Shown piece after piece: positions 33,111 to 43,623 of a DNA stretch of 64,000 nt; position 1 is the stretch's first letter, and each line of letters starts with the position of its first letter. Both the position numbers and the translations under genes were made by a program. The notes beneath the pieces are model-generated. The model ran no database searches, had not been told where the DNA came from, and was given only the letters and a program-made list of their open reading frames with translations. Origin of the DNA: Neobacillus pocheonensis (GTDB taxonomy: Bacteria; Bacillota; Bacilli; Bacillales; Cytobacillaceae); the NCBI GenBank assembly GCA_023702235.1, contig JAMQCR010000004.1:1-64000 (forward strand), in the 5' to 3' direction.

Positions 33111-35540
33111 ATGAAAAAATTAGTTATGATCGGGAACGGAATGGCCGGTGTTAGAACGATTGAAGAAATCCTTAAAATTTCTCAGGATCAATTTGAAGTG
33201 ACTATTTTTGGTCTAGAACCATACCCAAACTATAATAGGATTAAGCTATCCAATATCCTTCAGGGAGACACAAGCTTTGAAGAAATAATCATAAATCCAT
33301 TAGATTGGTACAAAGAAAACAACATTCAATTATTCACTGGAGAAGCGGCTGAACGAATTGATGTGGAAGGGAAAATGATTTTTACAGATAAAGGCCGTGC
33401 TATAGAATACGATGAACTGATTATTGCAACAGGATCAGATTCGTTTATCCTGCCCATTCCAGGTGCAGACAAAAAAGGCGTTACCGGATTTCGTGATATC
33501 AAAGATTGTGAAATGATGATCAAATCAGCGGGTGAATCTAAGAAAGCAGTTGTTATCGGTGGCGGACTGCTTGGTCTTGAAGCAGCAAGAGGATTATTAA
33601 ACCTTGGCATGGAAGTAGATGTTGTCCACCTAATGCCAGATTTGATGGAACGGCAGTTGGACCGGGAGGCATCAGCAATGTTGAAAAAAGAGCTTGAAGC
33701 ACAAGGTATGAATTTTTTAATGGAAAAACAAACCGTTGAAATCCTTGGAGACGAGCGGGTAACAGGCCTTCGTTTTAAAGATGGCTCCGAAATTGAAGCC
33801 GACCTTGTGGTCATGGCGATTGGGATCAAATCCAATATCGGAATTGCCAAAAACAGTGGAATTTACGTAAATCGCGGAATTGTCGTCAACGACTATATGG
33901 AGACAAGTGCACCGAATGTATACGCAGTAGGTGAATGTGCAGAACATCGGGAAATCGTCTATGGCCTTGTTGTACCATTGTACGAGCAAGGCAAAGTCCT
34001 TGCCGGCAGAATTTGCGGGATTGACGCAGCTCCGTATAAAGGATCTGTAACAGGAACACAATTAAAGGTTGCAGGGGTAGACCTCTTCTCGGCTGGAGAG
34101 ATTTTTGAAGATGAAACAACAAAAGCCATCAAAGTGCACAACGAATTCGATGGTTTTTATAAAAAGATTTTAATCAGAAATAATCTGATTGTCGGTGTTG
34201 TTTTATATGGTGATACAAAAGATAGCACCAAATTATTCCGGATGTTGACGAAAAAAGAAGACGTCAGCGGAATGACGAGCATTTCCATTTTGCGATCTGA
34301 ATGCGGCGCCGGCGGAAGTGACGATGTTGCCTTGATGCCGAATGATGAATTAATTTGCGGCTGTAATGGTGTCACCAAAGGTGCAATCGTTGAGGCCATT
34401 CAAGCACAAGGGTTAACTACACTTGATCAGGTTAGCCATTGCACCAATGCCGGCCGTTCTTGCGGACGCTGTAAGCCGATGGTCAGTCAAATTCTTGCCC
34501 ATACGCTTGGTGACAAGTTTGATGCAGCAGCAGCTACCAAGACAAGCCTTTGCGGTTGCACAACTTTAAGCCGTGATGAAGTAGTTGCGGAGATCAAAGC
34601 GAAAGGGTTAACAAGCATCAAAGAAGTCATGAATGTACTTGAATGGAACAATGAAGAAGGATGTACAAAATGCCGTCCTGCATTGAACTATTACCTTGGG
34701 ATGATTTACATGGATGCTTATAAGGATGAACGGGATTCCCGTCTGGTAAATGAAAAAATGCATGCTAATATCCAGAAGGACGGAACATACTCTGTTGTTC
34801 CAAGAATGTATGGCGGGGTAACAACTGCAGCGGATTTAAAAAAGATTGCAGAAGTTGCTGAAAAATATGATGTGCCATTAGTAAAATTAACGGGCGGACA
34901 ACGAATCGGTTTGTTCGGAGTAAAAAAAGAAGACCTTCCAAGCATGTGGGAAGAGCTTGATATGCCATCCGGTTATGCTTACGGAAAAACACTTCGTACC
35001 GTTAAAACATGTGTCGGGGCTCAATTTTGCCGCTATGGTACACAGGATTCTATGGCATTGGGCATTGAACTGGAGAAAAAGTTTGAACGTCTTGATACAC
35101 CGCATAAAGTCAAAATGGGCGTATCTGCCTGCCCAAGGAACTGCTCTGAAGCAGGGATTAAGGATATTGGTTTTGTTGGTATTGACGGCGGCTGGGAAAT
35201 TTATGTTGCCGGTAACGGCGGGGTTGACCTTCGTCCCGGAGAATTATTATGCACCGTGAAAACGCAAGCTGAGGTTATGGAAATGACAGGTGCCTATCTC
35301 CAGTACTACCGTGAAACAGCTAATTATCTTGAACGTACTTCTAAATGGATCGACCGTGTCGGCTTGAAGCATGTGCAAGAAGTTTTGGCAGATGAAGAAA
35401 CGCGGAAAGCATTGAACGCCCGTATGGACCAAACATTACAAAAATACATTGAACCTTGGGATGAAGCAATTCAAAGTGAAGAAATCAAGGATAAATATTA
35501 TGCAAAACACACAATAATAGTGGGGAGTGAAAGTAAATGA
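33111..35540 (+). CDS. nirB: NAD(P)H-dependent nitrite reductase large subunit
   Basis: Cytoplasmic reduction of nitrite to ammonium. Domains in order: FAD/NAD reductase (about 1-300; GNGMAGVRT, IIATGSDSF, VIGGGLLGLEAARGL), two BFD-type [2Fe-2S] modules (about 418-470, CGCNGVTKGAIVEAI and GRSCGRCKP; about 485-535, CGCTTLSRDEV and CTKCRPALNYYLG), ferredoxin-like half-domain (about 555-620) and the siroheme/[4Fe-4S] domain with TCVGAQFCRYG and ACPRNC. 809 residues, intact. The stop overlaps the nirD start. Homologous to B. subtilis NasD, but the Fnr boxes upstream point to anaerobic use. Confidence 0.96.
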   Translation: MKKLVMIGNGMAGVRTIEEILKISQDQFEVTIFGLEPYPNYNRIKLSNILQGDTSFEEIIINPLDWYKENNIQLFTGEAAERIDVEGKMIFTDKGRAIEYDELIIATGSDSFILPIPGADKKGVTGFRDIKDCEMMIKSAGESKKAVVIGGGLLGLEAARGLLNLGMEVDVVHLMPDLMERQLDREASAMLKKELEAQGMNFLMEKQTVEILGDERVTGLRFKDGSEIEADLVVMAIGIKSNIGIAKNSGIYVNRGIVVNDYMETSAPNVYAVGECAEHREIVYGLVVPLYEQGKVLAGRICGIDAAPYKGSVTGTQLKVAGVDLFSAGEIFEDETTKAIKVHNEFDGFYKKILIRNNLIVGVVLYGDTKDSTKLFRMLTKKEDVSGMTSISILRSECGAGGSDDVALMPNDELICGCNGVTKGAIVEAIQAQGLTTLDQVSHCTNAGRSCGRCKPMVSQILAHTLGDKFDAAAATKTSLCGCTTLSRDEVVAEIKAKGLTSIKEVMNVLEWNNEEGCTKCRPALNYYLGMIYMDAYKDERDSRLVNEKMHANIQKDGTYSVVPRMYGGVTTAADLKKIAEVAEKYDVPLVKLTGGQRIGLFGVKKEDLPSMWEELDMPSGYAYGKTLRTVKTCVGAQFCRYGTQDSMALGIELEKKFERLDTPHKVKMGVSACPRNCSEAGIKDIGFVGIDGGWEIYVAGNGGVDLRPGELLCTVKTQAEVMEMTGAYLQYYRETANYLERTSKWIDRVGLKHVQEVLADEETRKALNARMDQTLQKYIEPWDEAIQSEEIKDKYYAKHTIIVGSESK

Positions 35541-35857
35541 TTTCAACAATAACCCGTATACCTGTAGCAAACTATTCTAATCTTAAAGTAAGAGCAGGCT
35601 ATTCAATTAAAATTGATGACAAAGAAATCGCCTTATTTAAATTAACAAATGGTGAAGTATATGCGATTGAAAACCATAGTCCACACCCAAAAGGCGGTGT
35701 GCTTACCGAAGGACTTGTAAGTGGTGATTATGTTTTTTGCCCGGTTTATGATTGGAAAATTTCATTAGTAGATGGTAAGGTTCAGGCACCAGACGTAGGT
35801 CAAGTACGGACATTTCAGGTTGAGGTAGAAAACGACATTGTTTTTATAGTAATCTAA
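35537..35857 (+). CDS. nirD: Nitrite reductase small subunit, Rieske-like fold
   Basis: Partner of NirB (NasE in B. subtilis), 106 residues, overlapping nirB by four bases. The Rieske-type segments are present but altered: ENHSPHPKGGVL lacks the cysteine of a canonical C-x-H pair, and CPVYDWK has tyrosine where the second histidine would be. The protein probably carries no [2Fe-2S] cluster, like the E. coli NirD type. No frameshift is needed to explain this. Confidence 0.9.
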   Translation: MISTITRIPVANYSNLKVRAGYSIKIDDKEIALFKLTNGEVYAIENHSPHPKGGVLTEGLVSGDYVFCPVYDWKISLVDGKVQAPDVGQVRTFQVEVENDIVFIVI

Positions 35858-35895
35858 GAGAACAAGTATCGGTTTAATGGAAGGAAGGCTGCAGG

Positions 35896-37349
35896 ATGAA
35901 AACAGGTAAAGTATTTTTAGTAGGAGCAGGACCCGGGGATATTGGTTTAATTACGGTAAAAGGGTTAGAGGCCATAAAAAGGCCGAAGTCATTTTATATG
36001 ACCGGCTTGCCAATCCAAAGCTATTGGAATTTGCCGCGGCTGATTGTGAATTGATTTACTGCGGCAAATTGCCTGACAGCCATACATTAAGACAGGAGAA
36101 TATTAATGATCTTTTAGTAGCGAAAGCGTTAGAAGATAAAATGGTTGTCCGTCTTAAGGGTGGAGACCCGGGTGTTTTCGGTCGTGTTGGTGAAGAATCG
36201 GCAGCCCTAGCCGAATATCAGATTCCTTTTGAAATCGTTCCTGGCATTTCATCGGGGATTGCAGCCCCCCTTTATGCTGGAATTCCTGTTACTCACCGCG
36301 AGTATGCGGAATCGTTTGCGGTCGTAACCGCCCATGACAAATCAAAAGACGGTAAGCCATTACTCGACTGGGAAGGCCTTGCCCGTGGGGTCGATACGAT
36401 TGCCTTTTATATGGGTGTCGGGAATTTACCGTTTATTTGTGAAAATCTCATCACGCATGGGAAACCGGCTAACACCCCCGTTATCTTGATTCAATGGGGG
36501 ACATTTGGCCGTCAGAAAACATTGCAAGGGACATTGGTGGATATTACAGCTAAGGTTGCAGAAGCAAAGTTTAGCAATCCAGCGATTATTCTTGTCGGAG
36601 AAGTTATTTCTCTTCGTGAAAAAATAAGTTGGTTTGAGAAAAAGCCATTATTTGGCCGGCAAATCGTGCTTGCCCGTACTGGCACAAACCAAAGCCAATG
36701 TGCGAAGGAATTAATGGAACAAGGTGCCGATGTCATTGAATTTCCTAAATGGAAAAGAACCTCTCTACCAGTTGATTTAACTAAAGTGCCAGCCTATGAT
36801 AAAATACTGTTTGCGCAACCTGAAAGTGTTGAAGAATTTTTTAAAGCATTGTTTTTAAATCAATTTGATATTCGAAAAATAAGAGCTAGCTTCTTCGGTA
36901 TTTCTTTTAAAACGATTCATGCCTTAAATGAAAGAGGATTTATGGCGAACCTTGCTGAAGAGATGCCTGGTTCAGGAAGTTTACTAATTGTCGGAGACAA
37001 CAGCAATTTAAAAAATACAGCTAACTATGGGTTATTTGATTTATTAATTACAAGCAAAAGGGAGCCTGATTTGCAATTCATGCCCATTTTTAAAAGAATG
37101 CTAGAAGAAGCAGAGGTAAATACGATGATCTTCCCAAGTAGTGCAGCTGTTGAATCTTTTATTGAAGGGTTAAGAGAATGTGATATCGATGCCCAGGAAT
37201 TTTTAAAAGATTTGCAAATAGTTGGAATGGGAAAACAAACGATGGGTGCCATTGAAAGTGCGGGGCTGCAGCATGCCGAGATGCCTGAAAGAGCAACAAA
37301 ACAAGCATTGATAGATTATTTAAAAGCATTTCCCAATGTGGAAGAATAG
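35896..37349 (+). CDS. Uroporphyrinogen-III C-methyltransferase / uroporphyrinogen-III synthase fusion (one frameshift)
   Basis: First siroheme step from uroporphyrinogen III (CobA/SumT), fused to a HemD-like C terminus. Start ATG at 35896 after AAGGAAGGCTGCAGG, giving MKTGKVFLVGAGPGDIGLIT (the SAM-binding P loop). VVRLKGGDPGVFGRVGEE and VVPGISSG-type loops follow. From about residue 235, beginning PLFGRQIVLARTG, a HemD domain runs to the end. The break at about 35980 (ATAAAAAGGCC for ATAAAAAAGGCC) loses one A before a GGCC. Corrected length is about 484 residues. In B. subtilis the homologue is nasF. It supplies siroheme for NirB just upstream. Confidence 0.9.
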
Positions 37350-37351
37350 CG

Positions 37352-38044
37352 ATGGAAGCAATTATTTATATTGCGCATGGAAGTCGTCGGAATGCTGCTA
37401 ATGAGAAGTTTATTTCTTTTATAAAAAAGGTGATGGACTCAAAGAGTAAGGTTCAGGTATACGCATTCCTTGAGCATGCTGAACCTACTATCTCTCAAGC
37501 GATTGGGACTTGCCTTGAAAAAGGTGCTAAAGTGATTACGGTTGTACCTGTCCTATTGTTACCTGGTATTCATGCATATGAGGATATTCCCAATGAATTC
37601 AAAGGCTATCCTGACATTGTGTTCCGATATGCGGAGCCGCTTGGTGTAGATGAAATAATGGTTGAAATCGTAATGGATAGGTTAGGGGCTGCTGGGTTGG
37701 AGCAAAAAGAGGATGAGGTTGTATTACTAATTGGGCATGGAAGTCGAGAGCCAGAAGCGTCTGTTGAATTCGAGATATTTGCACGATGCTTGGCTGGAAA
37801 TATTAATGTGGAAGTCCACACCTCCTACCTAACTACTCCTGTTTTCTATCATGAGATGGTAGAGAAGCTAGCGGGGAAAAGGATATATATTCTTCCCTAC
37901 TTATTGTTTTTCGGAGGATATATGGGAAAAATAGAGAAAGAAATAAGGGTGTATGATAAGATCATCAAGCTTTGTGACCCTGTTGGTTTTGATGAAAAAT
38001 TAATTTCCCTTATCCAAAAGAGGGCGAGTGAGGTGAGGGGATGA
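37352..38044 (+). CDS. sirB: Sirohydrochlorin ferrochelatase (CbiX/SirB)
   Basis: Inserts iron into sirohydrochlorin. 230 residues with two CbiX repeats. The first carries IYIAHGSRRNAANE (metal-binding histidine) and the second LLIGHGSREPEA. Follows the methyltransferase by two bases and overlaps the next gene by four, so the three siroheme enzymes are one translational unit. Frame intact. Confidence 0.9.
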   Translation: MEAIIYIAHGSRRNAANEKFISFIKKVMDSKSKVQVYAFLEHAEPTISQAIGTCLEKGAKVITVVPVLLLPGIHAYEDIPNEFKGYPDIVFRYAEPLGVDEIMVEIVMDRLGAAGLEQKEDEVVLLIGHGSREPEASVEFEIFARCLAGNINVEVHTSYLTTPVFYHEMVEKLAGKRIYILPYLLFFGGYMGKIEKEIRVYDKIIKLCDPVGFDEKLISLIQKRASEVRG

Positions 38045-38658
38045 CGGCAAATTATCCGATTATGCTGCGGCTGGAGGGGAAAATCGTCGTCGTTGTTGGC
38101 GGCGGGAAAGTGGCGGAGCGAAAAGTGGCGGGCTTGCTTGGTAAAGGTGCGAGAGTGCATGTGATTAGTCCTGAAGTAACGGAAGAACTTAGGCGGCTTG
38201 TTTCAGAAGGGATGATTGTATGGCTGCAAAAGTCTTTTTCTGAAAACGACATGAAAGAGGCATTCATGATTTTTGCCGCAACCAACGATGAGGAATTAAA
38301 TCGGTTAGTGAAAAATTCCGCTAGTGAGCATCAGCTTGTTACCGTTGCCGATGACCCTGAAGGCTCAGATTTCCATGTACCATCCCACTTGCAACGCGGT
38401 CGTTTAAGTATTGCCATTTCAACGGGAGGCGCAAGCCCTACGCTAGCAGGCAAAATTCGCAAGCAGCTGGAAGAGCAATTTGACGACTCTTATGAAGCCT
38501 ATCTCGAATTTCTTTTTAAGACGCGTCAGTGGATTCTGAAAGAAGTAGGAGATTCCTCTTTAAAAAGAAAGCTTTTGACAGCTATCGTAACTCCGAGGTT
38601 TTTATCTAATGAAAATCGGGACGAAGAATTTCGACGATTATATGAAGAGTTGATGTGA
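38041..38658 (+). CDS. sirC: Precorrin-2 dehydrogenase (SirC/YlnF)
   Basis: NAD-dependent oxidation of precorrin-2 to sirohydrochlorin. 205 residues with the Rossmann motif VVVGGGKVAERK near the start, VTVADDPEGSDFHVPS and AISTGGASPTLA. ATGA overlap with sirB. Last gene of the nirBD-siroheme operon, followed by a terminator. Lacks the CobA domain seen in CysG because that activity is encoded separately. Confidence 0.9.
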   Translation: MTANYPIMLRLEGKIVVVVGGGKVAERKVAGLLGKGARVHVISPEVTEELRRLVSEGMIVWLQKSFSENDMKEAFMIFAATNDEELNRLVKNSASEHQLVTVADDPEGSDFHVPSHLQRGRLSIAISTGGASPTLAGKIRKQLEEQFDDSYEAYLEFLFKTRQWILKEVGDSSLKRKLLTAIVTPRFLSNENRDEEFRRLYEELM

Positions 38659-38660
38659 AG

Positions 38661-38693
38661 CAGGTGCCGAGTATTTAGGGTACCTGTTTTTTT
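38661..38693 (+). terminator. Terminator of the nirBD-siroheme operon
   Basis: CAGGTGCC ... GGGTACCTG stem followed by seven T's. Confidence 0.85.
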
Positions 38694-38756
38694 GCGTATA
38701 AAAAATCGAAGGGGTGGCTAGAAAGGATGGTAAAGGAAGGAAATTGAGGGTGAAAA

Positions 38757-39804
38757 ATGAACGAGAAAATTATCAATAGCTATCAAATTCTGGATCATTT
38801 ACGTCTGCCACATGGTTTGTATTTAGCTTCTTCTTCAAATGATTATCATTATGTTTGGTTAAGGGACTCTTTCTATATGTCTTTGCCCTTTTTGGAACAG
38901 AACAATGGGATTTACGAAATGACTTATCACCGGATCTTGGATTTATTCAAGGAATATGAATGGAAATTGGATATACATACCCGACAAAACCGAAAGAGCA
39001 ATGGGAATATATCCATTCAAGATATTTGGCCCATGATGTCAAAGAAATGGATTTGCCTTGGGGACATGCCCAGCATGACGCGGTTGGCGCAATTCTTTGG
39101 GGAATTGGGATGGGGAAAAGGGTGGAAAAAGAATTATCCGTGATGCAAAGGATCATGAGATTGTTCAGAAGCTCGTTGGCTATTTAGGATGTGCCGAGTA
39201 TTGGAATGATGCTGATAATGGAATGTGGGAAGAATGGCGAGAGGTCCATTTTAGTTCAGTTGGTGCTTGTGTTGCCGGGCTTCAGGCAGTTAGAGACCTT
39301 GTGTTTGTACCGGGAGAATGGATTGCAAATGGATATCAATCCCTTTCCTCACTATTTCCGCGTGAAAGTATCGACCGCCCCTACGACTTAGCCCAAATGA
39401 GTTTAGTATACCCTTACCGTATTTTGAGCAGCGAAGCTGCGAAAGTGGTGGTCGAACAAACGGAAAGTTATTTGCTGCGGGAACGCGGTGTCATTCGATA
39501 TAAGGGAGATTCCTATTATTCAACAGTGGTACATGAGGGAAGGCATCATGAACTTTCATTTTATTTTGATACGGAAGCAGAGTGGACATTTGGTCTTCCA
39601 TGGCTGGCATTATGCCATTTAGAATTAGGAAACATCGAAAAAGCGGGCGAGTATATTAAAAAAACTGAGAATGTTATGCTCAGTGATGGAAGTTTGCCAG
39701 AGCTGTATTTTGCCAAATCAACAAACTATAATTCGAATACACCATTAGGGTGGGGAAGTGCCATGTACATTTTGGCAAAAGAGAGATATGAGAGAATGAT
39801 GTAA
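38757..39804 (+). CDS. Glycoside hydrolase family 15-like protein (two frameshifts)
   Basis: Reconstructed protein of about 349 residues. HYVWLRDSFYMSLPF near residue 33 and PWGHAQHDAVGAILWG in the middle resemble GH15 glucoamylase-like hydrolases, and ends GWGSAMYILAKERYE as in (alpha/alpha)6 barrels. Breaks at about 38989 (CAAAACCGAAAG) and about 39112 (run of G/A) each cost one base. Start ATG 38757 after GAGGGTG. Substrate cannot be predicted. It is smaller than typical glucoamylases (over 600 residues). No signal peptide, so cytoplasmic. Alone between two terminators. Confidence 0.75.
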
Positions 39805-39809
39805 CTAAA

Positions 39810-39841
39810 AAGGCTGCCAAGTATGCTTGGACAGCCTTTTT
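39810..39841 (+). terminator. Terminator after the GH15-like gene
   Basis: AAGGCTG-C-CCAAG-TATG-CTTGG-A-CAGCCTT followed by TTT. Confidence 0.85.
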
Positions 39842-39854
39842 GCTGCCCTAAAGT

Positions 39855-39917
39855 GCTTTTCGTGATTTACCTGCCACTTTTGATAAAATACCTTTTGGTT
39901 TGCACAATTTACCTGCC
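39855..39917 (-). repeat. Three tandem 21-bp units, second array of the GGCAGGTAAA repeat
   Basis: On the minus strand: GGCAGGTAAATTGTGCAAACC (39917-39897), AAAAGGTATTTTATCAAAAGT (39896-39876) and GGCAGGTAAATCACGAAAAGC (39875-39855). They have the exact 21-base period and the same core as the array at 5041-5103. It lies between a terminator and the aceB promoter region. The rest of the 288-base gap before aceB is AT-rich, with no gene visible. Confidence 0.7.
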
Positions 39918-40092
39918 AAACTCCTGAATCCACGTTATCCAATAAACCAAAAAGATTTGAAAAATGCTACTAAAGGCTTATTTTTCCTATTTTTATAAAA
40001 TTTTCTGAAAAGTAGTTCCTTTTTTGGAAATTGTGTTATATAATACAAAACGTAGATAGATACTGTAGTATAACAAAGAGGTGATCTGGTTC

Positions 40093-41683
40093 ATGTCAAC
40101 ACAAACGACAGGTATTGAAGTTGTTGGGGTTGTAAAGGCTCAGTATGACGAGATTTTGACACCCGAAGCATTGAATTTTATTGAAGAACTCGAGCGAAGG
40201 TTCGGAGAAAGACGAGTGGAACTGTTACAGTACAGACAAAAACGGCAAGAGGAAATTAACAATGGAAAGCTGCCGGATTTCCTCCCTGAAACAAGAAATA
40301 TTCGGAATGGAGATTGGTCGATTGCTCCACTACCTCAAGACCTGCAAGACCGCCGAGTAGAAATAACAGGGCCAACAGACCGGAAAATGGTCATCAATGC
40401 TCTGAATTCTGGTGCGAAAGTGTTTATGGCTGATTTTGAAGACGCCACTTCACCGACATGGGAAAACATCGTCGAGGGGCAAATCAACTTACGTGATGCA
40501 GTAAATCGGACCATATCCTTTGAAAATCCGAATGGTAAAAAATATGAACTAAACGAAGTAATAGCGGTTCTGCTTGTAAGACCACGCGGACTACACTTAG
40601 AGGAAAAACATGTGTTATTGGATGGAAAACCAATCTCAGGAAGCTTTTTCGATTTCGGGATGTACTTTATCCATAATGTCAAAAACTTACTTGCAAGAGA
40701 AACAGGTCCTTATTTTTACTTGCCAAAGCTTGAAAGTCACTTAGAAGCGCGGCTTTGGAATGATGTATTTGTATTTGCGCAAGAAAAGCTTGGGATTCCG
40801 AATGGAACCATTAAAGCGACTGTCTTACTTGAAACCATCATGGGCGCATTTGAAATGAATGAGATTTTATTTGAGCTAAAGGAGCACTCCGCTGGCTTGA
40901 ACTGTGGGAGATGGGATTATATTTTCAGTTACTTGAAAAAGCTGCGTAACCACAAGGATGTCATATTGCCGGACCGTTCCCAAGTAACGATGACTGTTCC
41001 GTGTATGCGTTCTTACTCGTTACTGACGATTCAAACTTGCCATCGCCGAAACGCACCCGCTATTGGCGGGATGGCGGCACAAATTCCAATTCGGAATAAC
41101 GCCGAGGCAAACGAAGAAGCTTTTGCAAAGGTACGTGCCGATAAAGAACGTGAAGCACGAGACGGACACGATGGGACGTGGGTTGCTCATCCGTGGCTTG
41201 TACCGGTTGCTTTAGAAGTATTCAACCGCGAAATGCCGGTCGCCAACCAAATTCATTCAACGAAACAACAGAAAATTACGATTACCGCTAATGATTTGCT
41301 TGAATCACCATCTGGCACCATTACAGAAGAAGGTGTTCGAGTCAACATCAATGTTGGAATTCAATATGTGGCCATGGTTATGCGGCAAAGGTGCAGCACC
41401 AATCCACAATCTAATGGAGGATGCCGCAACAGCAGAGATTTCACGTGCCCAGCTTTGGCAGTGGATTCGCCATCCAAAAGGCGTTTTACCAGATGGTCGA
41501 AAAATAACGGTTGAATTGTATGCGCAATACAAGATTGCGGAATTGGAAAAAATAAAGCAGGAAATTGGTGAGCAAGCGTTTGAGGATGGACGATTCACAG
41601 AAGCAGAAGAACTATTTGATCAACTTATATTAAATGACGACTTTGCTGAGTTTTTAACCCTATCTGGGTATGAGCTTCTATAA
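40093..41683 (+). CDS. aceB: Malate synthase A (one frameshift)
   Basis: Glyoxylate plus acetyl-CoA to malate, second step of the glyoxylate shunt. Start ATG 40093 after GAGGTGAT. Conserved: FMADFEDATSPTW, LLVRPRGLHLEEKH, ATVLLETIMGAFEMNEILFEL, GLNCGRWDYIFSY and the C-terminal DGRKITVELYAQ. The break at about 41376 (GTGGCCATGGTTATG where GCC ATG TGG TTA TGC is expected) loses two bases. Corrected length is about 530 residues. It precedes aceA by 36 bases, an acetate/fatty acid growth operon. Confidence 0.94.
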
Positions 41684-41719
41684 AAAATATTCTAATAGAT
41701 TAATAGGAGGAATTGAAAA

Positions 41720-43008
41720 ATGACGAATTCAAGAGTAAATCAATTGCAGGAAGGCTGGGAAATGGATAAGCGGTGGAATGGTATTACAAGACCATACACG
41801 GCGGAGGATGTTATCAAGTTGCGTGGTTCAATGGATATCGAACATACATTAGCGAAAAAGGGATCTGAAAAGCTCTGGAAGCTATTAAATGAAGAGGACT
41901 ATGTAAATGCACTTGGCGCACTTACAGGAAATCAAGCCGTTCAACAAGTGAAAGCAGGTCTTAAAGCCATCTACCTTAGCGGCTGGCAAGTGGCAGCTGA
42001 TGCTAACCTTTCTGGACATATGTATCCGGACCAGAGCTTGTACCCGGCAAACAGTGTTCCAAATGTCGTGAAAAAAATTAATCAGGCCTTCAGCGAGCCG
42101 ACCAAATTCACCATGCCGAAGGAAACAGCTCTATTGATTGGTTTGCCCCAATTATAGCCGATGCAGAAGCAGGCTTTGGCGGTCAATTAAACTGCTTTGA
42201 ATTGATGAAAGGGATGATTGAAGCTGGAGCATCCGGTGTGCACTTTGAAGATCAGCTTTCTTCTGAGAAAAAATGCGGTCACCTGGGCGGAAAGGTATTA
42301 TTGCCTACGCAAACAGCTGTACGCAACTTGATTGCAGCCCGCCTGGCAGCAGACGTTTCGGGTGTTCCAACAGTTTTAGTTGCCCGGACAGATGCAAACG
42401 CAGCTGATTTAATTACAAGTGATATCGATATGAATGATGCGCCGTTTATTACTGGTGAGAGAACTGCCGAAGGATTTTACCGCACCAATGCAGGGATTTA
42501 TCAAGCAATCGCTCGTGGTTTGGCTTATGCTCCATACGCAGACCTTGTTTGGTGTGAAACTTCCGAGCCAAATATTGAGGAAGCAAGACAATTTGCTGAA
42601 GCAATTCATGAAAAGTTCCCAGGCAAACTGCTAGCCTATAACTGTTCACCGTCCTTTAACTGGAAAAAGAAACTCGATCAAGAAACGATTGCAAAATTCC
42701 AACAAGAGCTTGGAAAAATGGGCTACAAATTCCAATTCGTTACCCTTGCCGGCTTCCACGCACTGAATCACAGTATGTTCGAGCTTGCTCGCGGTTACAA
42801 AGAGCGCGGCATGGCAGCTTACTCCGAATTGCAGCAAGCGGAGTTCGATAGCGAGCAATATGGCTACACTGCAACACGTCACCAACGTGAAGTTGGTACT
42901 GGTTACTTTGACCAAGTATCGATGGTAATTACAGGGGGGACCTCATCGACAACAGCATTGAAAGGTTCAACGGAGGAAGAGCAATTTACGGGCTCCTCTA
43001 AAAAATAA
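41720..43008 (+). CDS. aceA: Isocitrate lyase (one frameshift)
   Basis: Splits isocitrate to glyoxylate and succinate. Start ATG after AGGAGG. SGWQVAADAN, IADAEAGFGG (metal-binding), SSEKKCGHLGGKVL (the KKCGH signature with catalytic cysteine), VARTDANAADL and YNCSPSFNWKK are all present. The break at 42085-42090 (CAGGCCTTCAGCG, one T or C short for QAFQRAD) shifts the frame. Corrected length is about 429 residues, as usual in Bacillus. Ends before a strong terminator. Confidence 0.95.
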
Positions 43009-43018
43009 TACGTGAACG

Positions 43019-43053
43019 GTATCCTTCTCTCCTTTTGGAGAGAGGGATTTTTT
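43019..43053 (+). terminator. Terminator of aceBA
   Basis: ATCCTTCTCTCC-TTTT-GGAGAGAGGGAT stem followed by TTTTTT. Confidence 0.88.
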
Positions 43054-43117
43054 TATGTAACATTCTTTAAGAAAAAATCATACATAGTAATAGCCTTTTT
43101 AAATGGAGTTGATGTGT

Positions 43118-43549
43118 TTGAAAAAGCCTACTGTTGACGAGGTTTTACAACAAGGGATTTATGGAGCACTGGAAACAAAACCGGAGGAACGGCGAAAATT
43201 TTTAGGGACTTTACGCGAACGGATTATTGTTGCACTCAAGAAAAGTCAGGTAAGAGAAACAGAAGTTTATCCTCAGGTTGAGCTGTTTATGAAAAAATAC
43301 CCGCAGTCCCATCTTTTTTTAAATGGGAACATGAACTACGGCGAATTATCAAAGTATGTAAAATTAGCAACGAAATTTAAGGTTGAACATACGATTGTGA
43401 CCAATAAAGAGCATAACACAGAAATCGGATTAGTTTTAGCCATGGACCAGGCGATTGATAAAGACGAGATTTATATTAGTAAGAAAGAGCCGAAAAAACT
43501 TGAAATCAAAGAGAAAAAAAGTCTTCTTGCTAAAATATTTAAACGGTAA
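43118..43549 (+). CDS. yueI: YueI family (DUF1694) protein
   Basis: About 143 residues. VDEVLQQGIYGALETKPEERRKFLGTLRER is the YueI signature. The TTG at 43118 fits the GGAGTTGATG ribosome site better than the upstream ATG 43103, which would overlap it. Cytoplasmic, basic C terminus. Function is unknown in the family. Monocistronic between terminators. Confidence 0.85.
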   Translation: MKKPTVDEVLQQGIYGALETKPEERRKFLGTLRERIIVALKKSQVRETEVYPQVELFMKKYPQSHLFLNGNMNYGELSKYVKLATKFKVEHTIVTNKEHNTEIGLVLAMDQAIDKDEIYISKKEPKKLEIKEKKSLLAKIFKR

Positions 43550-43584
43550 GAAAAGAAAACGTTAAGAGACTACTCAAGACATTA

Positions 43585-43623
43585 AATAACGTGGGGTTCC
43601 TTTTAGAAACCCCACGTTATTTT
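43585..43623. terminator. Bidirectional terminator between yueI and the OsmC gene
   Basis: AATAACGTGGGGTT-CC...GA-AACCCCACGTTATT, a 14-bp perfect stem with T's on the right and A's on the left. Confidence 0.92.
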
